From positions 186,001-250,000 of the forward strand of contig CAXXWW010000014.1 in the NCBI GenBank assembly GCA_963665215.2: a stretch of 64,000 nucleotides of DNA. Reading direction: 5' to 3'. Shown here piece after piece: positions 41,959-49,982 of this stretch (positions are counted from its first letter, which is position 1; each line of letters opens with the position of its first letter). The notes under the pieces are model-generated. The model did no database searches. It saw nothing but the letters and a program-made list of their open reading frames with translations, and had not been told where the DNA came from. The position numbers and the translations under genes were made by a program. Source of the DNA: G963665215 sp963665215 (GTDB taxonomy: Bacteria > Chloroflexota > Dehalococcoidia > Lucifugimonadales > CAUZJF01).

Positions 41959-42480
41959 ATGGCCGATGTAGAGCTAGAGTTCAATAACGTCACCAGCCTG
42001 CGCGCCGAGGCGCTGGGCGAGCCCGGCCAGCGTACGTTCCGCGTCCTGGTGGACAGCGGCGCGGACTCAGCGGTGATATGGCTCGAGAAAGAGCAGCTTT
42101 TCCAGCTGGGGCTGGCTATGATGCAGCTTTTGGCCACCATCCCCGAGACAGAGGTCCCGGAAAGCGAGCGAGGCCAGGCGGAGGGAACCGGATCGCCGAC
42201 GCGGCTGGACTTCAAGGTCGGCAAACTGGTTCTGGGCCATGACGGCGCCAATGGGATGTTCGTGATCGACGCCCACGACATTGAAGGGGTCGAGGACTCC
42301 CCTGCGACGGTGAGGGTATTGGGAGATCGGTCGCAGGTCGGCGCCTTCGCCGAGGAGGCCCTCCAGGTGTGCGCCGCCGGCCGACCTATCTGCCACCTGT
42401 GCGGCGGCCCGATCGACACGGCCAGCCACACATGCCCAAGGAGTAATGGGCACGCGCCCCTCGATTTGAGCGATCTGTAG
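41959..42480 (+). CDS. DUF3090 family protein
   Basis: 173 residues. The pattern (VELEFNNVTSLRAEALGEPGQRTFRVLVDSG, then LGHDGANGMFVIDAHDI, then GRPICHLCGGPIDTASHTCPRSNGH) is that of DUF3090, a family best known from Actinobacteria. The C-terminal C-x-x-C and H-x-C residues look like a small zinc site. In Actinobacteria this gene sits beside a SCO1664-family gene, as it does here. Biochemical role unknown. Confidence 0.88.
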   Translation: MADVELEFNNVTSLRAEALGEPGQRTFRVLVDSGADSAVIWLEKEQLFQLGLAMMQLLATIPETEVPESERGQAEGTGSPTRLDFKVGKLVLGHDGANGMFVIDAHDIEGVEDSPATVRVLGDRSQVGAFAEEALQVCAAGRPICHLCGGPIDTASHTCPRSNGHAPLDLSDL

Positions 42481-42560
42481 GGCCCTGCATCTGCTCTGTT
42501 CCCCACGCGGGCAGAAGCCTGCTAACCTGGCTGTCAAGACTCCCCGGTCGAGAGGAAGCA

Positions 42561-43349
42561 TTGCATCCCCACGGGCGACTACCCCACTCTCAAAGGCGAC
42601 GAGACGATGAATCGGACTCCGATGCCGTTGATCTCTCTGACGAAGATGCGCTGCCGGTACTCCGGGGCGGAGACATTATCGGCGGAGAGCGCATAGCGTG
42701 GAGCTCGAACTATACCTTCCTGGTCCGCATCGACGCCGGGCCAGGCTTTCACCTTCTGTCGGTGTACAAGCCCCGTGACGGCGAGCGTCCCCTGCACGAC
42801 TTTCCCTCCGGCTCACTCTATAAGAGGGAGTACGCCGCCTACTTGCTCAGCCGCTCCCTCGGGTGGCCTGCCGTGCCCCTCACCCTCATCAGAGATGGAC
42901 CTTACGGCGTCGGCTCGTTTCAGCTCTACGTCAGGTCCGACCCTCAGCAGACATATTTCAACCTCATAGGGGGCAACGCCGAAGAGCTTCTGCGGTTTGC
43001 CGTATTCGACCTTGTGGCCAACAATGCCGACCGAAAGGCTGGCCACTGTCTGCTTGGCAGTGATGGCCGTATCTGGAGCGTGGACCATGGGCTCACTTTT
43101 CACCGGGAATTCAAGCTCCGCACCGTCATGCTCGAGTTCTGGGGCTCGTCGATCCCGCAGCCCCTGCTGGACGACCTCGTTGCCCTGGGCGGCCGTCTGG
43201 AGTCCCGTTCAGAGATCGCGGCCGATCTGGCGGAGCTCTTGAGTGAACAGGAGAGCAACGCGTTGCTGCAGCGGGTCGATTCCGCGCTCAAAGACCCTAA
43301 AATCCCAGAGTTGGACCCTCGCTGGAACGTGCCCTGGCCGCTGGAGTAG
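42561..43349 (+). CDS. SCO1664 family protein (PI3/4-kinase-like fold)
   Basis: 262 residues from a TTG at 42561 with AGAGGAA just upstream. Core motifs: YTFLVRID, HLLSVYKPRDGERPLHDFPSGSLYKREYAAYLLSRSLGW (nucleotide-binding Lys region), FDLVANNADRKAGHCLLG (catalytic-loop-like D-x-x-x-N-N-x-D-R) and IWSVDHGLTFH (metal-binding D-H-G). These match the SCO1664 family, related to HipA/PI3-4 kinases. Forms a conserved pair with the DUF3090 gene. Substrate unknown. Confidence 0.88.
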   Translation: MHPHGRLPHSQRRRDDESDSDAVDLSDEDALPVLRGGDIIGGERIAWSSNYTFLVRIDAGPGFHLLSVYKPRDGERPLHDFPSGSLYKREYAAYLLSRSLGWPAVPLTLIRDGPYGVGSFQLYVRSDPQQTYFNLIGGNAEELLRFAVFDLVANNADRKAGHCLLGSDGRIWSVDHGLTFHREFKLRTVMLEFWGSSIPQPLLDDLVALGGRLESRSEIAADLAELLSEQESNALLQRVDSALKDPKIPELDPRWNVPWPLE

Positions 43350-43448
43350 GCGCCAGGGGGAAGGGCGTGCCGCCGGTGATGTGGGCGTCTGGGCGAGGGA
43401 GACGCACTGCTGTCCTGGGGTTAATCCGGAAGCCTGCGGGCCGGGACG

Positions 43449-44426
43449 CTAGCTTGGGGCCTCGCCCGGTCTGCTCCGCCGCCTCAGTCGGCGCACGGCG
43501 CGGCGCAGCCCGGAGCGCAGACAAGACCTGCTCCTCAGGTTCGCCGCGACATACCGGGCGATGCCCGGGCTGCCCAGCACGATCGGCGCCGACCACCGCC
43601 GCAGCTCTTTGAGGGTTGTCTCACCTCCTCGCCAGCAGGGCACGAAGGACTCCAGCGGCTCCCATGTTATCTTGGGTGCCGGCAGGACCCCTCGTGAGCT
43701 GCTGCGCCGCCCCACCAAGGCCGCCCCGCCAGCCTCCAGGACGAGCGAAACTCCTCCGACTACGTCCCACAGCCGTGGGCCGGTGATTATCGAATACTGG
43801 AGCACGCCCATGGCGGTCATTGCGAGCTCGTATGCTATGCTGCCGGTCACCCTGACGTCGCCGACCCTGCCCCACATCGGCTTGCCGAGGTGGAAAGCCG
43901 AGCTGAAGGAACCGGGCAGCGAGACCAGTCTGTGCCCCTCGGGCTCCTCACCGCCGAAGACGTTTAAACGCTCCTCTTCCACGAACGCGCCTCCACCCTT
44001 GCGCGCGTGCATCACCATGCCTCCGCCCTGGGCGGGCCAGGGGATGTATATCGCGCCTGCGATGGGGGCACCCTGGTGCAGCACGCCGATGGAGCAGGCG
44101 AACACGGGCAGTCCGTTCAGGAAATTTGTGGTCCCATCGAGGGGGTCCAACACCCAGACGAAGGCTGGAGCGGGCGAGTCATCTTCCTGCTCGTCCTCTT
44201 CCCCAATGATGCCGTGATCCGGATAGCTACCTGATATCTCCCTGGTCAGATACGCTTGGCACTCCTTGTCCGCCTGTGTTACGGGATCACGGTGATGCTC
44301 CTGTTTGTACTCCACTTCCAGCGACGCACCGAAGTGCTGAGAAAGGATCGCGCCCGCGCCTCGGGCCAGTCCGATGGCGTGGTCCTCAATTTCAGCGATC
44401 TGCGATTGGTCCAGAGGCTGTGTCAC
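43449..44426 (-). CDS. Inositol monophosphatase family protein
   Basis: 325 residues. Metal-site motifs: IIGEEDEQ (Glu), WVLDPLDGTTNFLNGLP (the D-P-x-D-G-T-T signature) and GPRLWDVVGGVSLVLEAGGA (second Asp). These define a lithium-sensitive Mg-dependent phosphatase acting on inositol phosphate, fructose bisphosphate, PAP or histidinol phosphate. The usual family is about 260-270 residues; here there is a long Arg-rich C-terminal tail (SCLRSGLRRAVRRLRRRS) that may bind nucleic acid or membrane, or simply be a read-on extension. Confidence 0.9.
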   Translation of the reverse strand: MTQPLDQSQIAEIEDHAIGLARGAGAILSQHFGASLEVEYKQEHHRDPVTQADKECQAYLTREISGSYPDHGIIGEEDEQEDDSPAPAFVWVLDPLDGTTNFLNGLPVFACSIGVLHQGAPIAGAIYIPWPAQGGGMVMHARKGGGAFVEEERLNVFGGEEPEGHRLVSLPGSFSSAFHLGKPMWGRVGDVRVTGSIAYELAMTAMGVLQYSIITGPRLWDVVGGVSLVLEAGGAALVGRRSSSRGVLPAPKITWEPLESFVPCWRGGETTLKELRRWSAPIVLGSPGIARYVAANLRSRSCLRSGLRRAVRRLRRRSRPGEAPS

Positions 44427-44787
44427 GGGGCGTGGGTCTCCGTCGGGGCGCTATTGCCGGGCGGCTGCATTCCGTGTCCCAGTGTAGGTTCTACGACCGA
44501 GGCGCGTCAACGCGGCCTGTGCTTTCCGAGGCGATACGCAGATCGCTACAATGTAGGGAAGCCGAGGTGGTTCATCCTCGGCGGTACTAGAGCTTTGGCA
44601 GACAAGGTGTTCGGAAACATTTGCTGCGACCCCGACCAAATGGTAGGGCAGGTTTGAAACTGCCCCTGCAGGTGCCAAAAGACCTGCGTGGCTGGGTATC
44701 CCCGAGCGGCTCTCCTGACCACGCAGCAGCTTCAGGCCCAGCCCGGATAGCAGCGAGACGCACGCGGGCGACATAGAGAGGTGGGTT
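44427..44787. other. Divergent spacer between IMPase and SppA genes
   Basis: 360 bp with no supported gene. It contains the degenerate palindromic repeat at 44643-44669. Promoters for both flanking genes are expected but no clear boxes were found. Confidence 0.4.
44643..44669. repeat. Degenerate copy of the GGGCAGGTTT palindrome
   Basis: GTAGGGCAGGTTTGAAACTGCCCCTGC, with arms GGGCAGGTTT and AAACTGCCC around a central G and a one-base bulge. It is clearly related to the perfect palindrome at 21979-22003. Both lie in spacers upstream of membrane-related genes. Confidence 0.65.
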
Positions 44788-45576
44788 ATGGCGATTTTCC
44801 CCAGACGTCAGAGGATCGCGGTTGTGGAGCTCTTTGGCGGCATCGGATTGAGCGTGAGGTCGCCGGTGTACGAGCGGGTCTTTGCGAGCATCAGGAAGGA
44901 CCGTCGCTATCGTGCCATGGTAATGGATATCGACTCACCAGGTGGCACGATGGCGGCGTCGGACTATCTCTACCGAAGCGTTGCCAAGGTAGCCGCGGAA
45001 ATGCCGGTGATCGCCAATATCCGCGGGATCGGGGCCTCGGGCGCCTATCTGATCGGGTGTGCCGCGCAGCGGATCGTCGCGATCCCGGGCGCCCTGGTGG
45101 GATCAATTGGCGTGATATCCATTACGCCGGTCCTAGAGGAGCTCCTGCAGAGGCTGGGGATTGAAGTCACCGTACGCAAGAGCGGGGAGTATAAGGACAT
45201 GGGGGCCTTCTGGCGCGGCGCCACAGATGAGGAGCATCGAAAGATGCAGGCGATCATAGATGAGTCGCACGATGACTTCGTGTCCTTGGTGGCCCGGGCC
45301 CGCCAGATGGACGTGGAGGTGGTCCGGGAGATCGCCACGGGAGAGGTCTACCGAGCGGCCCGCGCCCTCGAGCTTGGGCTGGTGGACGAGCTGGGGGACC
45401 TGGATAGGGCCATAGACCTGGCCGCAGAGCTATCGGGCGCACCACGAAGGCCCGTCTGGGTAAGGCCGCGTCGCGGCTTCAGAACTCGGTTGACCGCCCC
45501 CTTCGCCGAGGCGTTGGTCCAGACGGCGGTGCTGGAGGTGGAGAGACGCCTCTGGGCGGGATACCTCAAGTACTAG
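44788..45576 (+). CDS. sppA: S49-family signal peptide peptidase (short SppA type)
   Basis: 262 residues. Catalytic Ser S84 in RGIGASGAYLIGCAA and the Lys general base K136 in VRKSGEYKDMGAF are both in place; SPGG near residue 50 forms the oxyanion region, and GALVGSIGVI is conserved. This is the single-domain form, working as a ring-shaped oligomer to cut remnant signal peptides in the membrane. A predicted N-terminal helix is weak (IAVVELFGGIGLSV), so it may be only membrane-associated. Confidence 0.9.
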   Translation: MAIFPRRQRIAVVELFGGIGLSVRSPVYERVFASIRKDRRYRAMVMDIDSPGGTMAASDYLYRSVAKVAAEMPVIANIRGIGASGAYLIGCAAQRIVAIPGALVGSIGVISITPVLEELLQRLGIEVTVRKSGEYKDMGAFWRGATDEEHRKMQAIIDESHDDFVSLVARARQMDVEVVREIATGEVYRAARALELGLVDELGDLDRAIDLAAELSGAPRRPVWVRPRRGFRTRLTAPFAEALVQTAVLEVERRLWAGYLKY

Positions 45577-45772
45577 GCCTGTCCCCGAGTTGCAGCCGCG
45601 ACGTCTTCTTCGCTCGACAGACTGGAGAGTGCGGTCTGTGTGAAAATTCACCACAAATGGTCACAAAAATCATGAAACCCATCTCATGTATATGATATCG
45701 TGTTAATTCGGGCGGACATCCTGGGCGACCCGGATGCCAAGCCACTAACGCGGAACAGGTGCTCGACGACCA

Positions 45773-47227
45773 GTGAACCAGTCAGATTTCGCGGAGCAGT
45801 CGGCTAATGCCGGACTAACGACCCCCATCTCCGCCTCAACGGTGGACTCGTTCATCGCGCCGGGGGCGCCGCCGGCCGCCTCACCCGAAGACTCGCTCAT
45901 TTCGACGCCTGCCCCGGTCGTGGGGGCATCTGACACGACGGCGGCCACGCCGGCGAAGCGCAGGTGCCATTCGATCGGTCAGCGGCTTGCGGGCCGTCCC
46001 ATCAGGCTGAACGTTCGGGTCCACACCCTCGACTCGCTACATGATCGAGACTACCGGCTGCTGTGGCTCTCAACACTCTTCTTGAGCGGAGGCCGCTGGG
46101 TACACGAGATCGTCATCGGATGGCTGACCTATATTCTTACCCGAGACCCGTTGCTGACAGCTCTGGCCCTTGGCCTGGCGGCCCTCCCTTTCCTGGTGGC
46201 CGCCCCTGTCGGGGGAATTCTTGCGGACCGGCTGGACCGACGGAAGTTCCTTGTCGTCACCTCGTCCGTTCAGGGCGTGATGACGGCGGCATTTTCGGCG
46301 CTGGTGGTCTGGGAAGTCATCGAGACTTGGCATATCTTTGCATTTGCTCTCGCAATGGGGTTCTCATGGGCGATCTCCGATCCTACCAGGGTCGCGATGC
46401 TCCCCAACATTGTGCCCAGACAGAGCCTGGTGAATGCCTTTGCCCTGAACGGGCTGGCCTTTAACTTGACTCGCCTCGCGGTGCCGGCCTCGGCCGGCCT
46501 CCTGATCGCTTCATTGGGGCCGGGCCCCACGCTGCTCGTTGGTGCTGCGCTATACCTGGGGGCTGCGGCCTCCACTGCCCGGATACTTCTGACGCGGGAG
46601 AAGCGACGCGAGTCCCAACGTGAGAAAGCGCTCTCGCAAATTGTGGAGGCCGCGCGCTACGTCCGGAGAGAGCCGGTGGTGCTGGCCCTGATACTGCTCG
46701 GGGCTTTGCCTCTTCTACTGGTCATCCCTTTTGTTCAAGGACTACTGCCTGTCTACGCCCCAGCAGTATTCGACGTCGGTCCGGCCGGTCTTGGTCTGAT
46801 GATGTCGGCTCTTGGGGTAGGGGCTACCGTTGGAGCTTTCATCATCGCCTCGCTGGGAAACGTCGCCCGCAGGGGCCGCGTGCTGCTCCTGGGTCTGGCT
46901 CTGGCGGTCGGCGCGATGGCGGCATTCTCCTTCGCCCCGTCGCTATCGATTGCCCTTCTCATTTTGATGGTCCTCACGGGCGCGCTCACGTCCTACTTCA
47001 CACTCGCCGGCGCCACCTTGCAAGCGATGGTGCCCGACAGCCTGCGGGGCAGAGTCGCCGCTTTGTGGGTTATGATGTTTGGGGTCATGCCTCTGGGAAG
47101 CCTGTTGGCGGGCGGTCTGGCCCGGCTAGCCGGCGCGCCCTCTGCAACCCTCATATCGGCTTTTGTCATGGCCGCCCTCCTTGTGGCGCTCTCACCGAAG
47201 CTGGTGCGAGTGTGGCGCCTAGAGTAG
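45773..47227 (+). CDS. MFS transporter (exporter type)
   Basis: 484 residues. After an unusual soluble N-terminal extension of about 85 residues, rich in Ala/Thr/Pro, come 11-12 membrane helices. The MFS loop 2-3 motif is GGILADRLDRRKFLV, and the repeat motif after helix 8 reads GNVARRGRVLL. The pattern (LHDRDYRLLWLSTLFLSGGRWVHEIVIGWLTYILT at the start of the helical part) is that of the enterobactin-exporter/DHA3-like group, suggesting drug or siderophore export; the substrate is not determined. The GTG start at 45773 has no clear Shine-Dalgarno, so the N-terminal extension could be partly untranslated. The 200 bp before it are AT-rich, a likely promoter. Confidence 0.85.
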   Translation: MNQSDFAEQSANAGLTTPISASTVDSFIAPGAPPAASPEDSLISTPAPVVGASDTTAATPAKRRCHSIGQRLAGRPIRLNVRVHTLDSLHDRDYRLLWLSTLFLSGGRWVHEIVIGWLTYILTRDPLLTALALGLAALPFLVAAPVGGILADRLDRRKFLVVTSSVQGVMTAAFSALVVWEVIETWHIFAFALAMGFSWAISDPTRVAMLPNIVPRQSLVNAFALNGLAFNLTRLAVPASAGLLIASLGPGPTLLVGAALYLGAAASTARILLTREKRRESQREKALSQIVEAARYVRREPVVLALILLGALPLLLVIPFVQGLLPVYAPAVFDVGPAGLGLMMSALGVGATVGAFIIASLGNVARRGRVLLLGLALAVGAMAAFSFAPSLSIALLILMVLTGALTSYFTLAGATLQAMVPDSLRGRVAALWVMMFGVMPLGSLLAGGLARLAGAPSATLISAFVMAALLVALSPKLVRVWRLE

Positions 47228-47253
47228 CGGAGGCGGTACCAGGGCGCGTCAGG

Positions 47254-48045
47254 TCAGCCTACCTCCCGTTTGGCCTCATGCCACAGGGCATCTTTCTCCG
47301 CCATGGTGAGGCCGTCAAACGACACGCCTCGCCGTCGGCTGACCTGCTCCATCAAAACGAAGCGGTCCCGAAATCGGGCGTCGGCCTTGCTGAGGGCGGT
47401 CTCGGCATCCACGCCGAGCCAGCGGCTGAAGTTTACTACGGAGAGTAGGACGTCTCCCAACTCGGCTTCTCGCTGCGCCGGTGACTCCGCCTGCTGGAGC
47501 TCTTCCAGCTCCTCACCGACCTTGCTCAGCACTCCCTGTACATCTTGCCAATCGAAGCCGGTGCGCGCAGCCCTCTCCTGAAGGGCCTGAGCGTAGGACA
47601 GCGCCGGCATCCTGCGAGACACGCCCTCCAGAATGGAGGTGCCGGCCTCAGCCCGTTCCGCACGTTTGATGGAGTGCCAGCTCGACTCCACGTCCTTCGC
47701 GTCCGTGGCGCTGGCGTCACCGAACACGTGAGGGTGGCGCCGGACCAGCTTTTCGATTACCGTCCGGAAGACCTGCTCGTCGGTCAGCGCCCTTTCCTCC
47801 ACGCCGAGCTGGATTTGGAAGGCAAGGTGAAACAGGACGTCGCCCAGCTCCTCGGCCAGCTCGCTCGGATCGCCCTCGTCCATCGCATCGAGGAGCTCGT
47901 AGCACTCCTCCAGAATGTAGCGCTTCATCGAGTCACGAGTTTGCTCGCGGTCCCAGGGGCAGCCATCTTCGCTCCGCAGGCGGGCGACCAGGCCGAGCAG
48001 CCCATGGAAGGTGCTTGGGTAATTCGGCGTCTGATGTGTTTCCAT
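47254..48045 (-). CDS. mazG: Nucleoside triphosphate pyrophosphohydrolase MazG
   Basis: 263 residues from ATG 48045, which has AAGGA upstream; the frame is open to 48168. Two MazG domains: the first with LRSEDGCPWDREQTRDSMKRYILEECYELLDAMDEGD and ELAEELGDVLFHLAFQ (metal-binding E-E-x-x-E and E-x-x-D), the second with GFDWQDVQGVLSKVGEELEELQQAE and EAELGDVLLSVVNFSRWLG. It hydrolyses dNTPs and NTPs to monophosphates and helps clear non-canonical nucleotides. Together with RdgB at 61141 and the Nudix gene it forms a house-cleaning set in the window. Confidence 0.94.
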   Translation of the reverse strand: METHQTPNYPSTFHGLLGLVARLRSEDGCPWDREQTRDSMKRYILEECYELLDAMDEGDPSELAEELGDVLFHLAFQIQLGVEERALTDEQVFRTVIEKLVRRHPHVFGDASATDAKDVESSWHSIKRAERAEAGTSILEGVSRRMPALSYAQALQERAARTGFDWQDVQGVLSKVGEELEELQQAESPAQREAELGDVLLSVVNFSRWLGVDAETALSKADARFRDRFVLMEQVSRRRGVSFDGLTMAEKDALWHEAKREVG

Positions 48046-48413
48046 ATCGGTCCTTGTGGGTAGAGTCAAGGCGGGCCTCAATTTGCGGACCGGGGAGGTG
48101 CGACCGTGAGGCCATGAATAACGGTGTGGGCAAGGCGGATTATAGGTTTTCGCCTCCCTGTTTGACAAGGCCTACGAGCCACGTCGTGACCGCTCAGCCG
48201 ACGGTGAGTTCCGCCCCTCCCAAGTTGATAGTTCCCGCCCGCCCACCCCGGACTGTGGCTTGCTGCTGCCTCCCCATCCAATACATGCTCTTTCAATCCA
48301 CTTTTGGGCCACCTTGTGGTGGCAGTCGCGTTCTTGTTGACGCTGTCTGGGGGTGCTGCTAAACTCACTGCCACTAACCAGGTGTTATCGTCAGGCGCCA
48401 GAGGCGCCCGCCT
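48046..48413. other. Divergent spacer between mazG and the amidohydrolase genes
   Basis: About 370 bp with no supported gene; an AT-richer stretch around 48280-48320 may hold promoter elements for the amidohydrolase pair. Confidence 0.35.
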
Positions 48414-49187
48414 GTGGTGACGGTAGGCAGCGTGGGACAATTAGACCTAAACTTCAAGCCGTCGGTGCCGGTGTTCGATGCCAACGTGGCATTGGGAAGG
48501 CGTCACGATCGCCGGGTGCGGGTCGATACGGTCGAGGGCACGTTGGAGGCCATGGGCCGGGCAGGCATCGGCCGCGCGTTAGTCTACGCGCCCCACGCCG
48601 TAGCCTTCGACGGGCGAGAGGGCAATCAGGTCCTTTTGGAGACGATTCAAGGCGAGCCTAGCCTCGTTCCGCAATACGTGTGCAGTCCGGCCACGGACGA
48701 CCTCGACTCCTTCGCCGCCCTTGTTATGGAGCACGGGGTACGTTCCATACGGATGGCCCCCAATGTCCACGGGTACCCCTTCCGGGACTGGGTGGTCAAG
48801 CCGTGGCTGGAGTGGCTGGCCGCGGAAAATCTGACGCTGTGGATGCTCGTGGACCAAGTGGACCCCGCCGAGTTGCACGACGTCGCAAGGGACCACCCGG
48901 AGGTCAATATTGTGCTGAGCGAGGTCCACTACAGTCACGTAACCTGGGTCATTCCTCTTCTGCACAGTCTGCCCAACGTCCGCGTGGAAATCTCCCGGTT
49001 CGTGATCGCCGGCGGTGTCTCCAGGCTAATTGAGGCTATTGGCGCCGAGCGCATCCTATTCGGGTCCAGGTTTCCCGACTCACCGATGGCCCCGCAGCTC
49101 TACAACCTGCACCGGAGCGGTCTGAGCGAGGCGTCACTCGCCGCTATCTGTTCCGGCAACCTGGAACGACTACTTGGGATGGAGTGA
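48414..49187 (+). CDS. Amidohydrolase-2-like protein lacking the HxH metal motif
   Basis: 257 residues of the amidohydrolase_2 (TIM-barrel) type. The N-terminal strand, which should read D-x-H-x-H, is VFDANVALGRRHD, so the two metal-binding His are missing. Later conserved positions read VLSEVHYSH and ILFGSRFPDSPM, where the last strand usually has GSDFP with the metal Asp. The barrel scaffold is kept but the metal site is largely lost. It is directly followed by an intact paralogue, so it may be a regulatory or structural partner. The start at 48414 is tentative. Confidence 0.8.
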   Translation: MVTVGSVGQLDLNFKPSVPVFDANVALGRRHDRRVRVDTVEGTLEAMGRAGIGRALVYAPHAVAFDGREGNQVLLETIQGEPSLVPQYVCSPATDDLDSFAALVMEHGVRSIRMAPNVHGYPFRDWVVKPWLEWLAAENLTLWMLVDQVDPAELHDVARDHPEVNIVLSEVHYSHVTWVIPLLHSLPNVRVEISRFVIAGGVSRLIEAIGAERILFGSRFPDSPMAPQLYNLHRSGLSEASLAAICSGNLERLLGME

Positions 49188-49190
49188 GGC

Positions 49191-49952
49191 TTGAACACAC
49201 CGGTCATCGACATGCACAGCCACGCAGGCCGCTGGGGCACCTTAGGCGTGGACGACGATGCAGCCAAGTTCGTGCAGGTAATGGATGCCGCCGGGGTCGA
49301 CAGGGCATGCATCAACTGCATTTTTTATGGCGACCCCAGGCGTGGCAACGACGCGGTCGCCGGATTTGTGGCGCGGTACCCCGACCGCTTCATAGGCGTC
49401 GGCTTCGTGACGCCACACTATCCCGAGGAGGTCATCAGGGAGCTTGAGCGTGCCTTCGACACGCTGGGGATGAAGTTTTTGAAGCTGTACCCTAATTACT
49501 ACGGCCGACCCATCGACGACGCTGGCTACCTCCCCATATTTGAGTGGGCTGACGACCGCGGCATCGTAATCATGAGCCACTCCTCCTACGTGGACGACAG
49601 CAATACGCTTACCGCACCTTGGAGATTTATCGGGCTGGCCCAGCGCTTTACACGGGTGCGCTGGCTGCTCGCGCATGCGGGAAATGCGAGACCCGGCCAG
49701 GAGCAGGCGGTAGAGGCCGCCCGGGCGTGTCCAAACATCTATCTCGAGACTTGCACGTCACATGGGGAGCACGGGACGATCGAGTTTCTAGTGGAGGGCG
49801 CGGGGGCCGACCGCGTGCTCTTCGGCTCCGACATGCCGCTGATGGACGCGCGCTATCAGCTGGGCCGGATAGTCACCGCCGACATCACGCAAGATGCCAA
49901 GAGGAAAGTCCTCGGGTTGAACGCAATCAGGCTGCTGGAGCTGGCAGACTGA
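49191..49952 (+). CDS. Amidohydrolase-2 family metal-dependent hydrolase
   Basis: 253 residues from TTG 49191, 3 bp after the preceding stop, with GGAG nearby. All metal-site strands are present: VIDMHSHAGRWG (HxH), KFLKLYPNYYG, IVIMSHSS, WLLAHAGN and VLFGSDMPLMD with the final Asp. Members include ACMSD-like decarboxylases and lactonases or hydrolases of ring-cleavage products. With its inactive-looking paralogue upstream and an aminotransferase downstream it looks like part of a small catabolic operon; the substrate is unknown. Confidence 0.9.
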   Translation: MNTPVIDMHSHAGRWGTLGVDDDAAKFVQVMDAAGVDRACINCIFYGDPRRGNDAVAGFVARYPDRFIGVGFVTPHYPEEVIRELERAFDTLGMKFLKLYPNYYGRPIDDAGYLPIFEWADDRGIVIMSHSSYVDDSNTLTAPWRFIGLAQRFTRVRWLLAHAGNARPGQEQAVEAARACPNIYLETCTSHGEHGTIEFLVEGAGADRVLFGSDMPLMDARYQLGRIVTADITQDAKRKVLGLNAIRLLELAD

Positions 49953-49982
49953 GGCAGAATCGGACCCGGACGAGGAGTGAGC

